From: Botryotinia globosa
Taxonomy: Eukaryota > Ascomycota > Leotiomycetes > Helotiales > Sclerotiniaceae
Length of the DNA: 64,000 bases
Direction of reading: 5' to 3'
Assembly: GCA_014898425.1 (NCBI GenBank)
Contig: RCSZ01000010.1
Location: 992,001 to 1,056,000, forward strand
Made by a program: the position numbers and the translations under genes. The notes below the pieces were generated by a model. It was not told the origin of the DNA. It ran no database searches and saw nothing but the letters and a program-made list of their open reading frames with translations. Below are positions 23,527 to 34,983 of the stretch, piece by piece (within the stretch, counting starts at the first letter, position 1; each line of letters begins with the position of its first letter).

Positions 23527-25150
23527 TCATGCTACCTCGAACCCTACTTTCACACCAACTTTACTCTCTATAGATAACTTCATACCTGCAGCAAACTTCT
23601 TCTCTAGATCTCTGTTCTCTATGACTTTAAATTCTTGTATGAATCAAACCACCAAATGAGAAACTTCGGTCAAGGCCATTTATTGCGCTGGACAAATTCT
23701 ACCACCCCCGAGAAAAGGTATATATTCCCATGTTGTGCGTAAGTTTTCCCATCTCTCAGGGCAAAACTTTATTGCATATTCGCCCCAAATATCTCCATCT
23801 TTATGTAGTGCATGGAAAATTATTCTAATTTCCGTACCTGGACGAACAAGGATGGGGCTTTTACCATCTGGTCCACATCCTCTTGGAAGTACACAGTCTT
23901 CAACACATGTTCGTATAGTGAGACCTGCTGGAGCAAGAAGATGAAGACCTAGAACATTAGCATATTGTTACGGGTATAAAGGGCATGCTATACTCACTTT
24001 CATTGACTACGAACTTAAGACACTTCATCGACTTCAGCAGGTCGAATGTTATGGGTGCATCACCTATACTGATAACTACCTCGCGCAACTTTATACAGAC
24101 ATCCGGGTGACGGGCTAAATGAAAGAATGTGAAGCCAGTTGCACTAGAAGTAGAATCACGAGCTGGAAAGAATAGGTTCAACATTTGATTCCCAAGTTCC
24201 ATTTTATTCTTTGTTTTCTTGATGAGCTGATCCAGATACACATAGTTGGCTGGCGAGACTTTTTGAACGGTTTTCTCCGATACCTGCTGCCTGTTGATAG
24301 CCATTTCGACGCATCTGTCCATAAAAGCATGAACACAAGATATGTCTTTCCTCAATTATGTATCACGCCCACAAATGAAAATCAATCTGCCAAGAAACAT
24401 ACGAGTGTGTATACCTATCAAAGATTTATCAAATATCGAGATACAATCTTCCGCAGAATTATCCTTTGTACCAGCAAGAAGGGAACATTGTGACACCCCG
24501 AATAGGAATTCAGTTGTTCTGTCTAAAAACTGCATCACAAATCATTGTTTCAACAAGTGACCCCTTGAATGCAAGCATTGATGCTTACCATGCTTTTGAA
24601 AAGCGGTTGTAGATCAATTGTTGAACCATCTCGGCGTATCGATTCCAGCAAGTGATTGACGTGTTTCTCAAGTGGTGAGATGACGGAAAATTTGACCCCA
24701 GAAAATATCTGCTTCGCGATGCTTGTGTGATAAGCCCATGATTGTCCGTCCGCAGTGAAAATACCGTCTTGCATCAAAGGTTTTACTACCAATATCCGGG
24801 ACGGTGCGACGCCAAAGTTTTCCGAGCTCTTAGCTAGAACTGTTTGGATCACCAAGGATCCATGGTGTTTATAACTGTTGCTCCCCAAGAGTTCGATTGA
24901 AATGTCTTGCCATATGCAGCGAAGAGCCCTTCAACTGTCGCAAGCATGCTTCCACTTTGCATGGCCTTCGCCAGTGCTGCAAACATGTCGATGCCAAAAA
25001 AAGGATCTTTATGAGCATACTTCTTAGGAGTAGAGCACCCATTCGCCAGCGTCGCATTACGACAGAAAAGCGATGATATATTGCCCGTACGCTGAACCAC
25101 AAAGCAGCAAGCCCTGTCATCCATGATGTTATATTGATGAAATTCCACAT
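23527..25150 (-). pseudogene. Cytochrome P450 pseudogene (CYP52/CYP539-like class)
   Basis: Remains of a membrane-bound fungal P450 are readable in order on the minus strand. The N-terminal anchor lies at 25150 (MWNFINITSWMTGLAAL). Then come the PKKYAHKDPFFG segment, FTADGQSWAYH, an I-helix remnant PARDSTSSATGFTFFHLARHP, the NES/LHLLAP K-helix area across an intron, PRGCGPDGKSPILV, PERWE, and the heme-ligand motif FLGGGRICPA near 23700. Lesions: a frame change near 25040, another near 24855 after DP, an in-frame TAA at 24356-24358, a TAA directly after the heme motif (CPAQ-stop) and a TGA 16 codons later. Intact relatives hydroxylate alkanes, fatty acids or secondary metabolites. The heme cysteine and introns are still recognisable, so inactivation is not ancient. 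Confidence 0.85.
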
Positions 25151-27160
25151 CGTTCATGGTACTTTTAAACAAGAATGTGATGTTTGGGCTACCAAATTTG
25201 AGGGGTGAGCAAACACTATAAGAAAGAAAGAAGCGGAACATGGAGAGGAAAAGTTCAGGGAGCAAAGAGAGAAACAATCTTGGATGCTTCAGAGTGTTTG
25301 ACGGGTGGGACAATGCCACAGAGCAACATTCACGTGGTGGTATGCGCAGACTTTGCTTAGAGTTAGTCTTAATCCTTGATTGTACCTCCAAACAGGAAAG
25401 TGTATATATAAACTAACATCTACCAACATACACGAAATCATTGAAACCATCCGCGAACTGACTATGATTTCTGTCAATACTCCTTACTCCCTAGATGCCC
25501 CCCAGTAATTTTCAACTAGGACGACTGTTTTCTTGCCTTAACAAAATGGCAAATCTGGAACAGAGATGCGTACTTCTCGAAAATGAAACGGAAAGCGAAC
25601 GTGGGACTCGGAGTTCTGATCACTTCTCACTCAAGACAACACGCAAATCAAGAAACACAATACCTTTCGCTGGATGGACGCTGCTCTGGGTTCTGAATCG
25701 TGTAACTCTATGAATTTCAGTATCTTAGACTCATAGATAAACTTTGGTACTCGAACGGACTGGATTTAGTATTTTAGACTTATCGGCAAACTATAGAAAC
25801 TCAGAGGGACTGAATTTGGTGAGCCGAGCCACTGTATTCTTGATAACGAATACGAGTCAGGTACCAGCCGATCTCAAGCGTGAAATACCTGTTCCTTTGT
25901 CAGTCTACAGTCCTTTCGATAATCGAAGTGAACCTGAAGCTATCGACGAAGAATGGGAAAAACCTAGTAATTTACGTTTTGGTGTGATTTCCCTGTTTGA
26001 TTCTCATGTTGAAGAGAAGGGTTTTCATAAAGCTCAAAGACTTTCATGATATGATTCGAAATGGATTGACATTTGTTACTGCCTGCCTTCCAACAGCCAA
26101 TTGTAGCTTTTGGTATCACAAGACTCTTTAGGAAACTTATTCTGACGACTCGAAGTCTTTTCTCACTTCACTCCTGTTCCAAAAACAAGGAATTTGCAAC
26201 GAAGGGATTCGAAGTGCTAATAAATACTATGGAATAAACCAAACATCAATCGCGGCTTCAAAGCTTTAAAATAGAGGAGCAGTCTGGAGAAGGGAAGCAA
26301 GTTTCAGAACCGGAGAACATTTCATGGCAGATACAGAAGCCGCAAGATTGCGCCCATGACTATGTACGAAAAGATTGTGAGGCATTGGTCGATACTTACT
26401 GTGAATTTTGGGTGATTTTCTCTTCGTGGTCAAACTCTCTGTATATAAACGCAGGGAAAAGAAATATCACTGGGAATTGTTGCTTTCGGTGTAATACATT
26501 CTCTTTTGAAATGTAAGATTACCTAGTCCTTTAGGCGCGCGGCAATAAGGCTATCTAGTAGATCTAAAACAGTTGAACCATTCTCTGAAATTGGCTTCAA
26601 TTTTCAATGCGTATGGCCCATTACTAAGAATGGTGATCAGTACCAGATTGGAAGGTGCCATTAAGCAAACTAGCGTTTGTAAGACTGCATACAAAGGCGG
26701 ATAGTCATGTTTGGCCTATGCCTAAGACCGCTCAATATTGAGCTCCAGAGAGAAATTCCGAGTTCAAGCAAAACTGTTCAACGAACAGCATGTATACCCT
26801 TGTTTCATGTTCTGCTGATAGATTGAAGATAAATTGAAAAGGCCTCAGTGATTGTGGGGATTTCCGGCATGGTGAAGGTTCATATTGCCTCATCTTGAAG
26901 TGTCAGAACACTATGGTCTGGCAAATGATTTCTCAACAATTCAAGAGGCCCCAAGTACCAACAGTTCGTTCTAATTATAGGCCCCTGTATTGTAGCATTC
27001 AACGATGATCTGCCTCGTTCATAGGAAGAGTAGGCGAGATTTCATTGATTTTCATTCGCCAGAATATTCCAAAGCTGCACTCTTAAAACTGATGCAGAAA
27101 GGGTCACATGCTGTGTATCTTCAATCATTTTTAACCATATGAGGTTGCTGCTTCCGCCTG
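25151..27160. other. Gene-poor region
   Basis: A short plus-strand open stretch at about 25744-26049 has protein-like composition but no ATG start or domain. Near 25705-25815 a phrase of about 60 bp (TTTAGTATTTTAGACTTAT-like) occurs twice with changes. Nothing else is supported. Confidence 0.45.
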
Positions 27161-30100
27161 GTGTTCTTCATCCTTTTCCCCTCATTACTATCCTTATGTT
27201 TGGAAGCAACAATGACGTCTTCAAATTCACCGAATTCCCTCTCTACACAATTTTTTTTACCGCTTCCTCGTAGATCGCGAAACAGACAAACGTCAAAAAG
27301 CAGGCAAAGTTCGGGCCCTAGATCTTCCCTTAGTGGTGAGGCGGACGAACATGCTGCAACACCAGAGTTTTCAAAAGACGAGCCCACAGCTGCAGACCAT
27401 CAGATTGAGAAAAGCGACAGCCCAAAATCGCAAGTTGATCCCGTATCTGTCACTACTCTATTTGTATCAAGAGTTCGTACAGAGAACGCCGTAACCCCCG
27501 AAACTTCGGAGAGAGCACAAAGCCAAGATGAACCAATTCAAAACACAGATTTAAAGCTCCTTGTGACACCAGACCATGAATTGCCTCAGCCTCTACACAC
27601 ACCAGAAACAGAAGAAAAAATCACAATCAGCAATCTCTCCGGAAATCTCCCTGAAGTCGTGGAAGATTCTCACTATCCCCTAGACTGCGGGCATAGGACA
27701 CCTTAAGTGGTCCGTGCATAGGCACAACCATCAATAATATAACTCGATATATTAAAGATTAATTAACAAATTTAATTCTAAATGTTTTTATAGAAATATA
27801 AAACAAACTTCAAAGAATTCAATTAAAGATTCTAATTGTTTTATAAATTATTAATTAATATATATTAAAAATAAAAGAGATTATTATATATATAAAAATT
27901 AATATTTAAGTTCAAAAAAAGTGATTTTAGAGGAAATATTAGAAAATTTTTAATAAAAAGAGATTAGATATATAAATATATATAGATATAAAGAATATAA
28001 TGTTTCTTTATATAATAATAAAAAGTGTTTTATTAATTATTATAGAATAGATCTTTAAATTAATAAGAATATTCAATATCCTGATGATTTGATTGGTCAG
28101 TATGATCCCTGCATAAGCGAGGTGTCCTCTTTACGCAGTCTAGGGGATACATTTTCCTCTGATGGTATTGAAGTGCGGGGTAGTACCAGCCCCCAAATTA
28201 GCCACTCCCGAAGATCTTCCGAAGGTTCATTTGCTGGTAGCGAATTATCAAACGAAGACGCAAAATACGCGGTTGAAGACGAAGAGGCACCAATCGAACC
28301 CTATTTCACCAAAGAATTTCAGTCCATTCTTGGAAGAAGCTATGATATTGCGATTCAAGTGGCCGATGAACTGAAAAAACTAGAGAAAGTCTTTGGAGAA
28401 GACGTAAATTTTCGAAGACTATTGAATGATTCAAAAGGACTGAGCAAAGGCGATATATCGAGTACTAGAAACATTGCTATATTAGGTGCATCAGGAGAGG
28501 GTAAGACTAGGCATTTCTTCTGAACCGTATTATGATGAATCAAGCGCTGATTTTATTACAGGAAAGAGTAGTCTAATAAATTCGCTCCTACATGTGACAG
28601 AGCTGGCTAGAACTGTAAGTTCCCTTTGAACCACTTATGTTAAGTAAATATTGATCTAGTTTTCAGAGCGACGGAGGTTCTGCTTGCACTTCTGTGGTCA
28701 CAGAGTACAGGCAAAGGAAAGTTAGTACCTTCGAGCCGTTTTCAATCGAGGTAGAGTATCTTTCCAAGCCAGAGCGTCAAGAGATGGTAGAAGAATTGTT
28801 GTGGAGTTATCGACAGCTACTTCTACCAGATTCAGATAACGAAGGCAATACGCTTGATTCTGATGAACAGGAACGGGTTGAAAGAGAATCCGCAGTGGCA
28901 TGGTCGGCTCTTGAGGTATTGTTTAGCCAACAAGAAGAGTTTGATATCAATTTCGTGAGCGACAATTCGAAAGGTGCATTTGAAAGGATCAAGAGCCAAT
29001 TGTTAGAATGGATGGAGAAAATAGAGTTTCCTGCAGATGATGAGTCTGGTTTATGGACAGCTAGTGCGCATACTTCTGATGAATGTCAAGAACTAACCAG
29101 TGTCTTCATGGAGGATAAGCTTTGGCCGTTCACCAAGATAATCTGCGTCTACCTTGATGTTGAAGTGCTGAAAACAGGCGTTGTCCTCGCCGATCTGCCA
29201 GGTATAACTAGTGTTACTGTTTGCTGCTACTGGCTGACGCATCCCTATAGGTTTACAAGATACAAATTTAGCGCGTGTTCGAGCAACACAGAAGTACTTG
29301 CAGAATTGTGATCATGTCTTCATCGCAACCAAAATTTCCAGAGCAATTACAGATACAACCCTAAAGTCAGCATTATATAGTGAGCTAAAACGCCATGTCC
29401 CGCTTGCATGGGAGGAATCGGGAGGTACCAATATCAATTTCAAATTAGCTGTTATATGCACAAGATCAGAGGTATGTACTTATGTGGAGCTAGAAAATTC
29501 TTATTGTAACATATTATCCATAGGATATCAACCCAAAAACGGCAAAGAGGACTTTCGTGGGTAATGGAAAAGAGATATCTTTGATTGACATGAATTCGAT
29601 TGACAAAGATATCGAGAACGCGAAGCGCAGGGGTGACAAAAGCCTGAAAGAACGCCTGGAGCGAAAGTAAGGCCTGCTCTCCCCCTCCGAAGATGGTATT
29701 TATTTCTAACAATCGATAGAAAGTTGTGGCTTTTTATCGAAGCTCGGAACCGGCATGTTACCAAGGGACTTCAAGCTGCGTATCGACAAAAGACTATCAA
29801 CGGGCATCTAGATGTGTTTTGTATCTCAAACACAAAATATGAGGAATATGTAGAGGAAGGGGACAATGAAATGATTCAAAAGAGCGGTATTCCGGAGCTT
29901 CGTCGCTTTTGTCGGAAGATAACTGCTAGTGCCCAACTTCTGCAGGCACTGCATTTCATGCGATCAAAGCTACCAAGTCTATTAAACTCTATTACGCTAT
30001 GGTTGGAATCCGTTCAAGCTGTCTCTCGAGTACAGAATGATGATACAGGGACGTTGGTATTGGACTGTTATGAGCGTTCCAGAAAAGAAGTATGTGATAA

Positions 30101-31365
30101 AAATGGCAGAAGAAATCTTGTATGTGCCATTTCTCTAATTATCAATAGGCGACTGCGTCAATCACGAAATATCATAGGGAATTCCGAAATGCCTTACAAA
30201 ATGATATAATTCGTTTCTTTATTGGGTTATTGTTTGCCTGTTAGTTTGATTACTGTACTAAAAAGAATTCAAAAAAGATAGGGAAAGTGTACAATGGGAA
30301 GCTACTGCAACAGAGAGGTCGGAGGAATGGGCTGAAGTAAGCGATTGAGTGCTCTTTTGAAAACATTCTAACGAAGGATAGTGGCATCACCGTATGATCT
30401 CTTAGATTTTGGACCCCCACCCGAAAAGACAACTAATGTGTTTTGAGTTCAATAGAATCATACAATGCGTGGTGTAGAAACAGTGGAGAGCATGCCACTG
30501 GTGCACGGGGTTATAGAAATTGGAACGCAGAAATTATCAAAAGAATGAGAGTGGAGCTTAAAACGAAATGGGACTTCCTTGAAGAGAAAATCTCAATAGA
30601 TGTGGAGAACCTCCTACAAGAGGTCAAAGATCAACTTCAAAATTTGGAGACACATATCGAGGGTAGGATACCTCAATATACCATTGAGTTGAACTGCCAT
30701 GAATGTCGCACAAAGCTGACATCGCTGAAATAGGGCAAGGCAGATCAGGCCCAATGCAGTATGGGGTTGACTTTCGTATACAAGACTTAAATACAATTTC
30801 GGTCTCATACAACATGAATTTGGGAGAGGATTGAGGTATTGCATTTTTCCCATAAATTTTTTTCGGTTTTCATAACTTCTTATACAGAACAATTCGACAA
30901 CACGTTGAGGAACCAAATGCTTCGTCCTTTGTTGTTGCGGAAATGATTTCAGCTTATCGTAAAGCCGGCAGTGAAGGAGGTAAGCCACCATCACTTATTT
31001 AAACAACTGATCCCTTCTGTAGTAACTCAAAATTAGGCAAAGGCATGAAAGCACGACAAATATCGATTATTGCGAATCAAGTCAGTGGAGGCACAATCTT
31101 CCCTAACATTTCTGCCAAAACGCGTCAAGAAGCAGTCACCTTGATCGACTATGAATTCAATAAATTCAAACTGGAATTGCATGAAACTTTCAATCTTATA
31201 CATAAAGACATTGACATGGCGATTGCTGAGAGACCACAATCCGAAAAATCTGCTGCTACGACGGAGGGCATAGAGTTGGTAGGAAGACTTGCAAAAAAGT
31301 TCAATCGCTTGAAGTTGAAGTATGATGAGATTCTTCGTGTTCAAAAGGGTCAAGTAGGAGTCTGA
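27161..31365 (+). CDS. Dynamin-type / SLIP-GC-like large GTPase, multi-exon, 5' part carrying a MITE-like insertion
   Basis: At least nine exons carry one protein. A low-complexity N-terminal region lies at 27161-27675. The following exons end or start at 28500, 28562-28614, 28667-29201, 29251-29471, 29524-29666, 29720-30089 and 30149, with later pieces to 31365; the phases agree up to 30089. GTPase motifs: G1 GASGEGKSSLINSLL spans the first intron, G3 is DLPGLQDTN across another intron, and a G4-like CTRSED follows. Downstream, the NAWCRNSGEHATGARGY/RNWN segment matches the helical region of fungal relatives of nuclear GTPase SLIP-GC. Two problems remain. The N-terminal frame does not join the GTPase frame even if the insertion at 27676-28147 is removed, and the exon junctions at about 30,660-30,900 are unresolved. 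The gene may therefore be damaged or use an exon I missed. Confidence 0.7.
27676..28147. mobile_element. 472-bp MITE-like element with terminal inverted repeats and TA target duplication
   Basis: The termini are 27-bp imperfect inverted repeats (27676-27702 and 28121-28147, 23 of 27 matching) beginning TCCCCTAGACTGCG. They are flanked by TA on both sides (27674-27675 and 28148-28149), the target-site duplication typical of Tc1/mariner/pogo elements. The core, about 27,730-28,080, is extremely AT-rich: three sampled 60-bp rows have 10, 2 and 9 G/C bases. There is no transposase ORF, so it is non-autonomous. It sits in the 5' coding part of the GTPase gene. Confidence 0.8.
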
Positions 31366-32411
31366 GGAGGGAGTATCTACTATTTCTCATAATATTAGTG
31401 GTTTAGTTCTAGTAATTCATGCAGCGATATCGTTGGACTCAAATGGGCGAAATCTGAGCCATGTAAATCCACCTTCATTGTTTGATTTCAATTCACATGA
31501 CTTCTCTGAATGCCTTAGCTTGAGTGGTACCATAGTTCCTTATCTTATTTACTTCCTAATTCTTATCCTCAGATGCCCTAGTTGGATATGATCTTAGTGG
31601 TGAAGATTAACGTCACAAAATCAGGAGTTTCAATACAAATTTTGTGAGCTTAGGCAACGACTCGTGAGTACCGGCCAAAGCTTCATATCTATAAAGAAAA
31701 TGAGTAGGTATCCACTGTGCTTGTTATATTTTGAACTTTCAACGGAACTCGGTAGAATTTTGAAACTGTTGCATCCAAAACCTGTCGTCGAAAACGAAAT
31801 AAAGCACGCGCCATTCGCGTAGATTCAGGGGTGGAAACCAGTACTACTCGAATAATTTGTCTGAAGACGAAAATCTCCGGAAAAAAATCAAATTTGACAT
31901 ATACTCGCCGTAGACATAGAAAAGATCCAATGAGACTGACTTTGAAGTGGCTCTATATCTAGCCTGTAAACCATCATAATCCAATCTAGTAATGATATTC
32001 CAGACTTGGACCTGACTTGTACCGTACCTCTGAAAACCAGAGAGTGTTCCCGGCTACTCTATGACGTTCAAGGTCAATCACTCTCGCCATAGTACGGTCT
32101 TGATACAATACAGCTGCGGAAATACGCTTAGAAGAACCTCTATCACACCAAGCTGTATCATAATGATATACATACATCTCATAGAACAAAGCTTGCCTAA
32201 CACTACAAGAGTAAGCAGAATTTTCTTCATAGTAAGATTTCATCTCGTGAAGAACGCTCCCATCACCACATAATCAAGGCTTTCCACAAGATAACCAATA
32301 TATCAGTCCAAGTAAGTCTCCAAACATCATAAGGCAGACGACTGGTGGTTTATATCATGGCTTCAAACTAAATTGATAGTAGAATGAAACAAGCAGCTCT
32401 AATTCGAGACG
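31366..32411. other. Intergenic region, nothing recognised
   Basis: 3' flank of the GTPase gene and 5' flank of the next ORF. A strong GTAAGT donor occurs at 32312 but no clean exon precedes it. Confidence 0.45.
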
Positions 32412-33182
32412 TTGGTTAGTGCTCTACAACAACAAACTCCAGTGGAGAGAGAAAGTCAGACTAACCATGGAAACGTAGGAAACCAACTACTGATCGAAAC
32501 ACTTGCACCCGGAACTACAAACTTCTCGATATCTGCTAGAGATGAGAGACATATAACTCTCGACGAATCAGACAGCCTTCGAACAGATCGACCAGGTCTC
32601 GAGAGATACCAAATAAATCGAGATGCAGCCATCGGAGGTCACTCGTATGACTTCACCGAGCTGTATCTAGAGCATCGCGAGTGGCAGGAACAGGTGAAGA
32701 GAGTCAACCAACGACTCAATGGGTACGTTTGGCAAACGACAAACCTGCGCGAAAATCCGGAGCTTATGCATGAGACACATGCTTTGATAAAGCTAGTCGC
32801 ATCTTTGATACGCGAGCGAGATGAGCGAGGCATAAAATTCGAGATTGTTTTGCATGCTAGAGAATTAGCAGACAGGGAGGATGCAGAATTGAGGGAAAAC
32901 AATAATAGTTCTTCAGATCCTCCAGGGGAAGAAGAGCCAATAACAAAGATCACCACTGCCGATATGGGTATGCGAGCCCCTCGTAACCCCCAATTGAAAC
33001 TTTCAGCGATAGCTAATGTGCTTTTGACAGTGGAGTGGTTTAAAACAACCTCTGAACTTTGGGAGGAGGATAGACAGACGGTTATGAGCATCCACCACGC
33101 ATATTATGCTGTTCGCAATGGAGAATATCCTAACATTCGAGAAGCATTGGAGGATGCAGCCAGGTTACAATACTGGCTTTGA
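32412..33182 (+). CDS. Orphan helical protein, 5' end unresolved
   Basis: About 256 codons are open in one frame to the TGA at 33182, with strongly protein-like, charged helical sequence. Landmarks are AAIGGHSYDFTELYLEHREW, HETHALIKLVASLIRERDE and a final DAARLQYWL. No ATG lies in frame upstream before a stop at 32400-32402; the first in-frame ATG is internal. An ATG at 32384 is in another frame that ends at a TAG at 32417. Either a 5' exon joins at an acceptor such as GGTTAG ending at 32419, or a one-base change has broken the start. I recognise no domain. Confidence 0.45.
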   Translation: MVSALQQQTPVERESQTNHGNVGNQLLIETLAPGTTNFSISARDERHITLDESDSLRTDRPGLERYQINRDAAIGGHSYDFTELYLEHREWQEQVKRVNQRLNGYVWQTTNLRENPELMHETHALIKLVASLIRERDERGIKFEIVLHARELADREDAELRENNNSSSDPPGEEEPITKITTADMGMRAPRNPQLKLSAIANVLLTVEWFKTTSELWEEDRQTVMSIHHAYYAVRNGEYPNIREALEDAARLQYWL

Positions 33183-34020
33183 TCATGACCATGGTGTCTT
33201 TGGGCTCTAAACTAGAGAGCAATCAAGAGGCTAGACATGCTTGCAAACTAAAGGTTGTCCTTAGGATGTTTGTTGACAAGCATGAAGAAGGTCTATGGTA
33301 ATCGTTACATGGGTGCAAGAAAAATGGGGAAATAGCGTCTTGGAATATAAAATCAATAAATGGTATCAAGTATGGTGAATGAAGCGAAATTTCTGCTCTC
33401 GTTTGTACTTGATCCCCTCACATTAGCATGATTAGAAAAATTATATTCTTCCATGTGACCTTCACATAATTGACTGAAAGTAATCTTGCAGAAATTTAAT
33501 TATACATTGCTGTTCAAACCATGCACGCTACTGCTGGATTCATTCTATTCGCACATGTTGGGCGGCGTGATTTCTGTTCTCCTCCTTAAAACGAGTAATG
33601 GGGCGAGATCACACTTGATTGCTACAATCCATCGAGAAGAAGGCATGCTACTAGCAAGCCCCGGATCGGCAAGGAAGGAGTATAAGCCAAACAAGAACTG
33701 AACTGGAAAAGAGCCGGGGTAGGATGACCCAACCCTTTTTGCAGAATCACAGTTTTGACACAAATCTATAGGAACAGAGCCCCTTGAGTCTACAGTTTTA
33801 TGCTCATTCGTACATTGCATTCCAAGCTTTAATCATGGACATTTCTTTTGGTATCTAGCGCCAGCCCATTCGAGTTTTCCGTATATTTGCGCCTGTTTGT
33901 AATGTGCCATAACTCCACAGTTAAACTCCAAACCCAAAATAGCCCAACAGCATTCGGTTCGGCTGCAGAATTCATCATCTTGGACCGAATATGTGCATTC
34001 AACCAAATCCAATCCACCAT
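33183..34020. other. Intergenic region, nothing recognised
   Basis: Convergent 3' flanks of the orphan ORF and POP7; short shadow ORFs only. Confidence 0.5.
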
Positions 34021-34634
34021 TCAAATGTAGGAAACGGCAACTTCCAGCACACTAACCCTCCTGACCCTACTCTCACTTTCCTCCATATCGTTATCCTTGG
34101 TGTCAATTCCCACGACATCATCAACAGTCGCTACACTCTTTGTCCTGACTACCACTCTCACGCCTTCTTGTTGCTGCCACCAGTGCGCCAACATTAAGGT
34201 TTTCTCAATTGCCTTCCCCGTTCCTTTCATTATGACTTCTTCGCCGTTACCACTCCCTGATTTCCTTTCCATCCTACTTACTTTAATTCCTTCTTCGATT
34301 TCTCTCATCAACTCCCTGTCTGTGCTAGGCAAAATTGTAGGCCCGGCACGGAATTCTGCACCGTCAAGGTATTTACGGACTCGTTTCACGATGGCGATGA
34401 ATTGCGATTTGTCAGAGACGTAGACGACTTTCTCAGAAGAAGAGCGGGGTGACGCGATTGCGGGGTGCAGAAGGGGTCGCTTTTGGATTCTTTGGTCTGC
34501 ACACACAAATTAGAATCAATCAAAATCGAGGAAAGTAAGAAATTCTTACTCTTTCCTATCCTTGGCAGTTTAGCTTTCTTGTCGTCCTTAGAGGAAAGTG
34601 AGGGTAGTGTGCGAGCCATTTCTGTGCCAGCCAC
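34021..34634 (-). CDS. POP7: Ribonuclease P/MRP subunit Pop7 (Rpp20)
   Basis: Exons 34634-34550 and 34496-34021 flank a 53-bp intron (GTAAGA to GTGTGCAG), giving 186 residues. Splicing creates KLPRIGKNQRIQKRPLLHPAI, the diagnostic N-terminal motif of fungal Pop7. The Alba-like fold follows (SSEKVVYVSDKSQFIAIVK and KRVRKYLDGAEF), with a serine/lysine insertion and the conserved AIEKTLMLAHWWQQ segment. Pop7 pairs with Pop6 on the P3 domain of RNase P and RNase MRP RNA, and so takes part in tRNA 5' processing and rRNA maturation. A second in-frame ATG lies five codons downstream. The gene is divergent from RAV2, with 349 bp shared upstream. Confidence 0.88.
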
Positions 34635-34644
34635 GATGCGGCTC

Positions 34645-34687
34645 TGGTTTTGGTTTTGGTTTTGGTTGCGATTGCGATTGCGATTGC
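34645..34687. repeat. Hexanucleotide microsatellite upstream of POP7
   Basis: Three GGTTTT units followed by GGTTGC and three GATTGC units lie 10-53 bp upstream of the POP7 start, within its likely 5' UTR or promoter. Confidence 0.75.
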
Positions 34688-34983
34688 TTATTCACAATTT
34701 GTGCGCAGGAATTAAAAGAAGTATGAGGAATGCTTACGGTGTAGAAATTGATAAACAAGGTATCAAAAATTAGATGTAGAGTAAGGAAGCAGTATAGAGA
34801 GGGTCCGTAATTGCGATTTCGATACATTAAATTGATACAGCAAAGTTCTAAATTGAGACACTCACCGCCCGGCAGAACCCATTCTACACTAACGTCATAG
34901 GCTATAGATAGATAGCTCCACCAAAGTGCAGCAATCTATATCATCCCGCAGAACACTTAATTTCTTATCAACGATATATCGAT

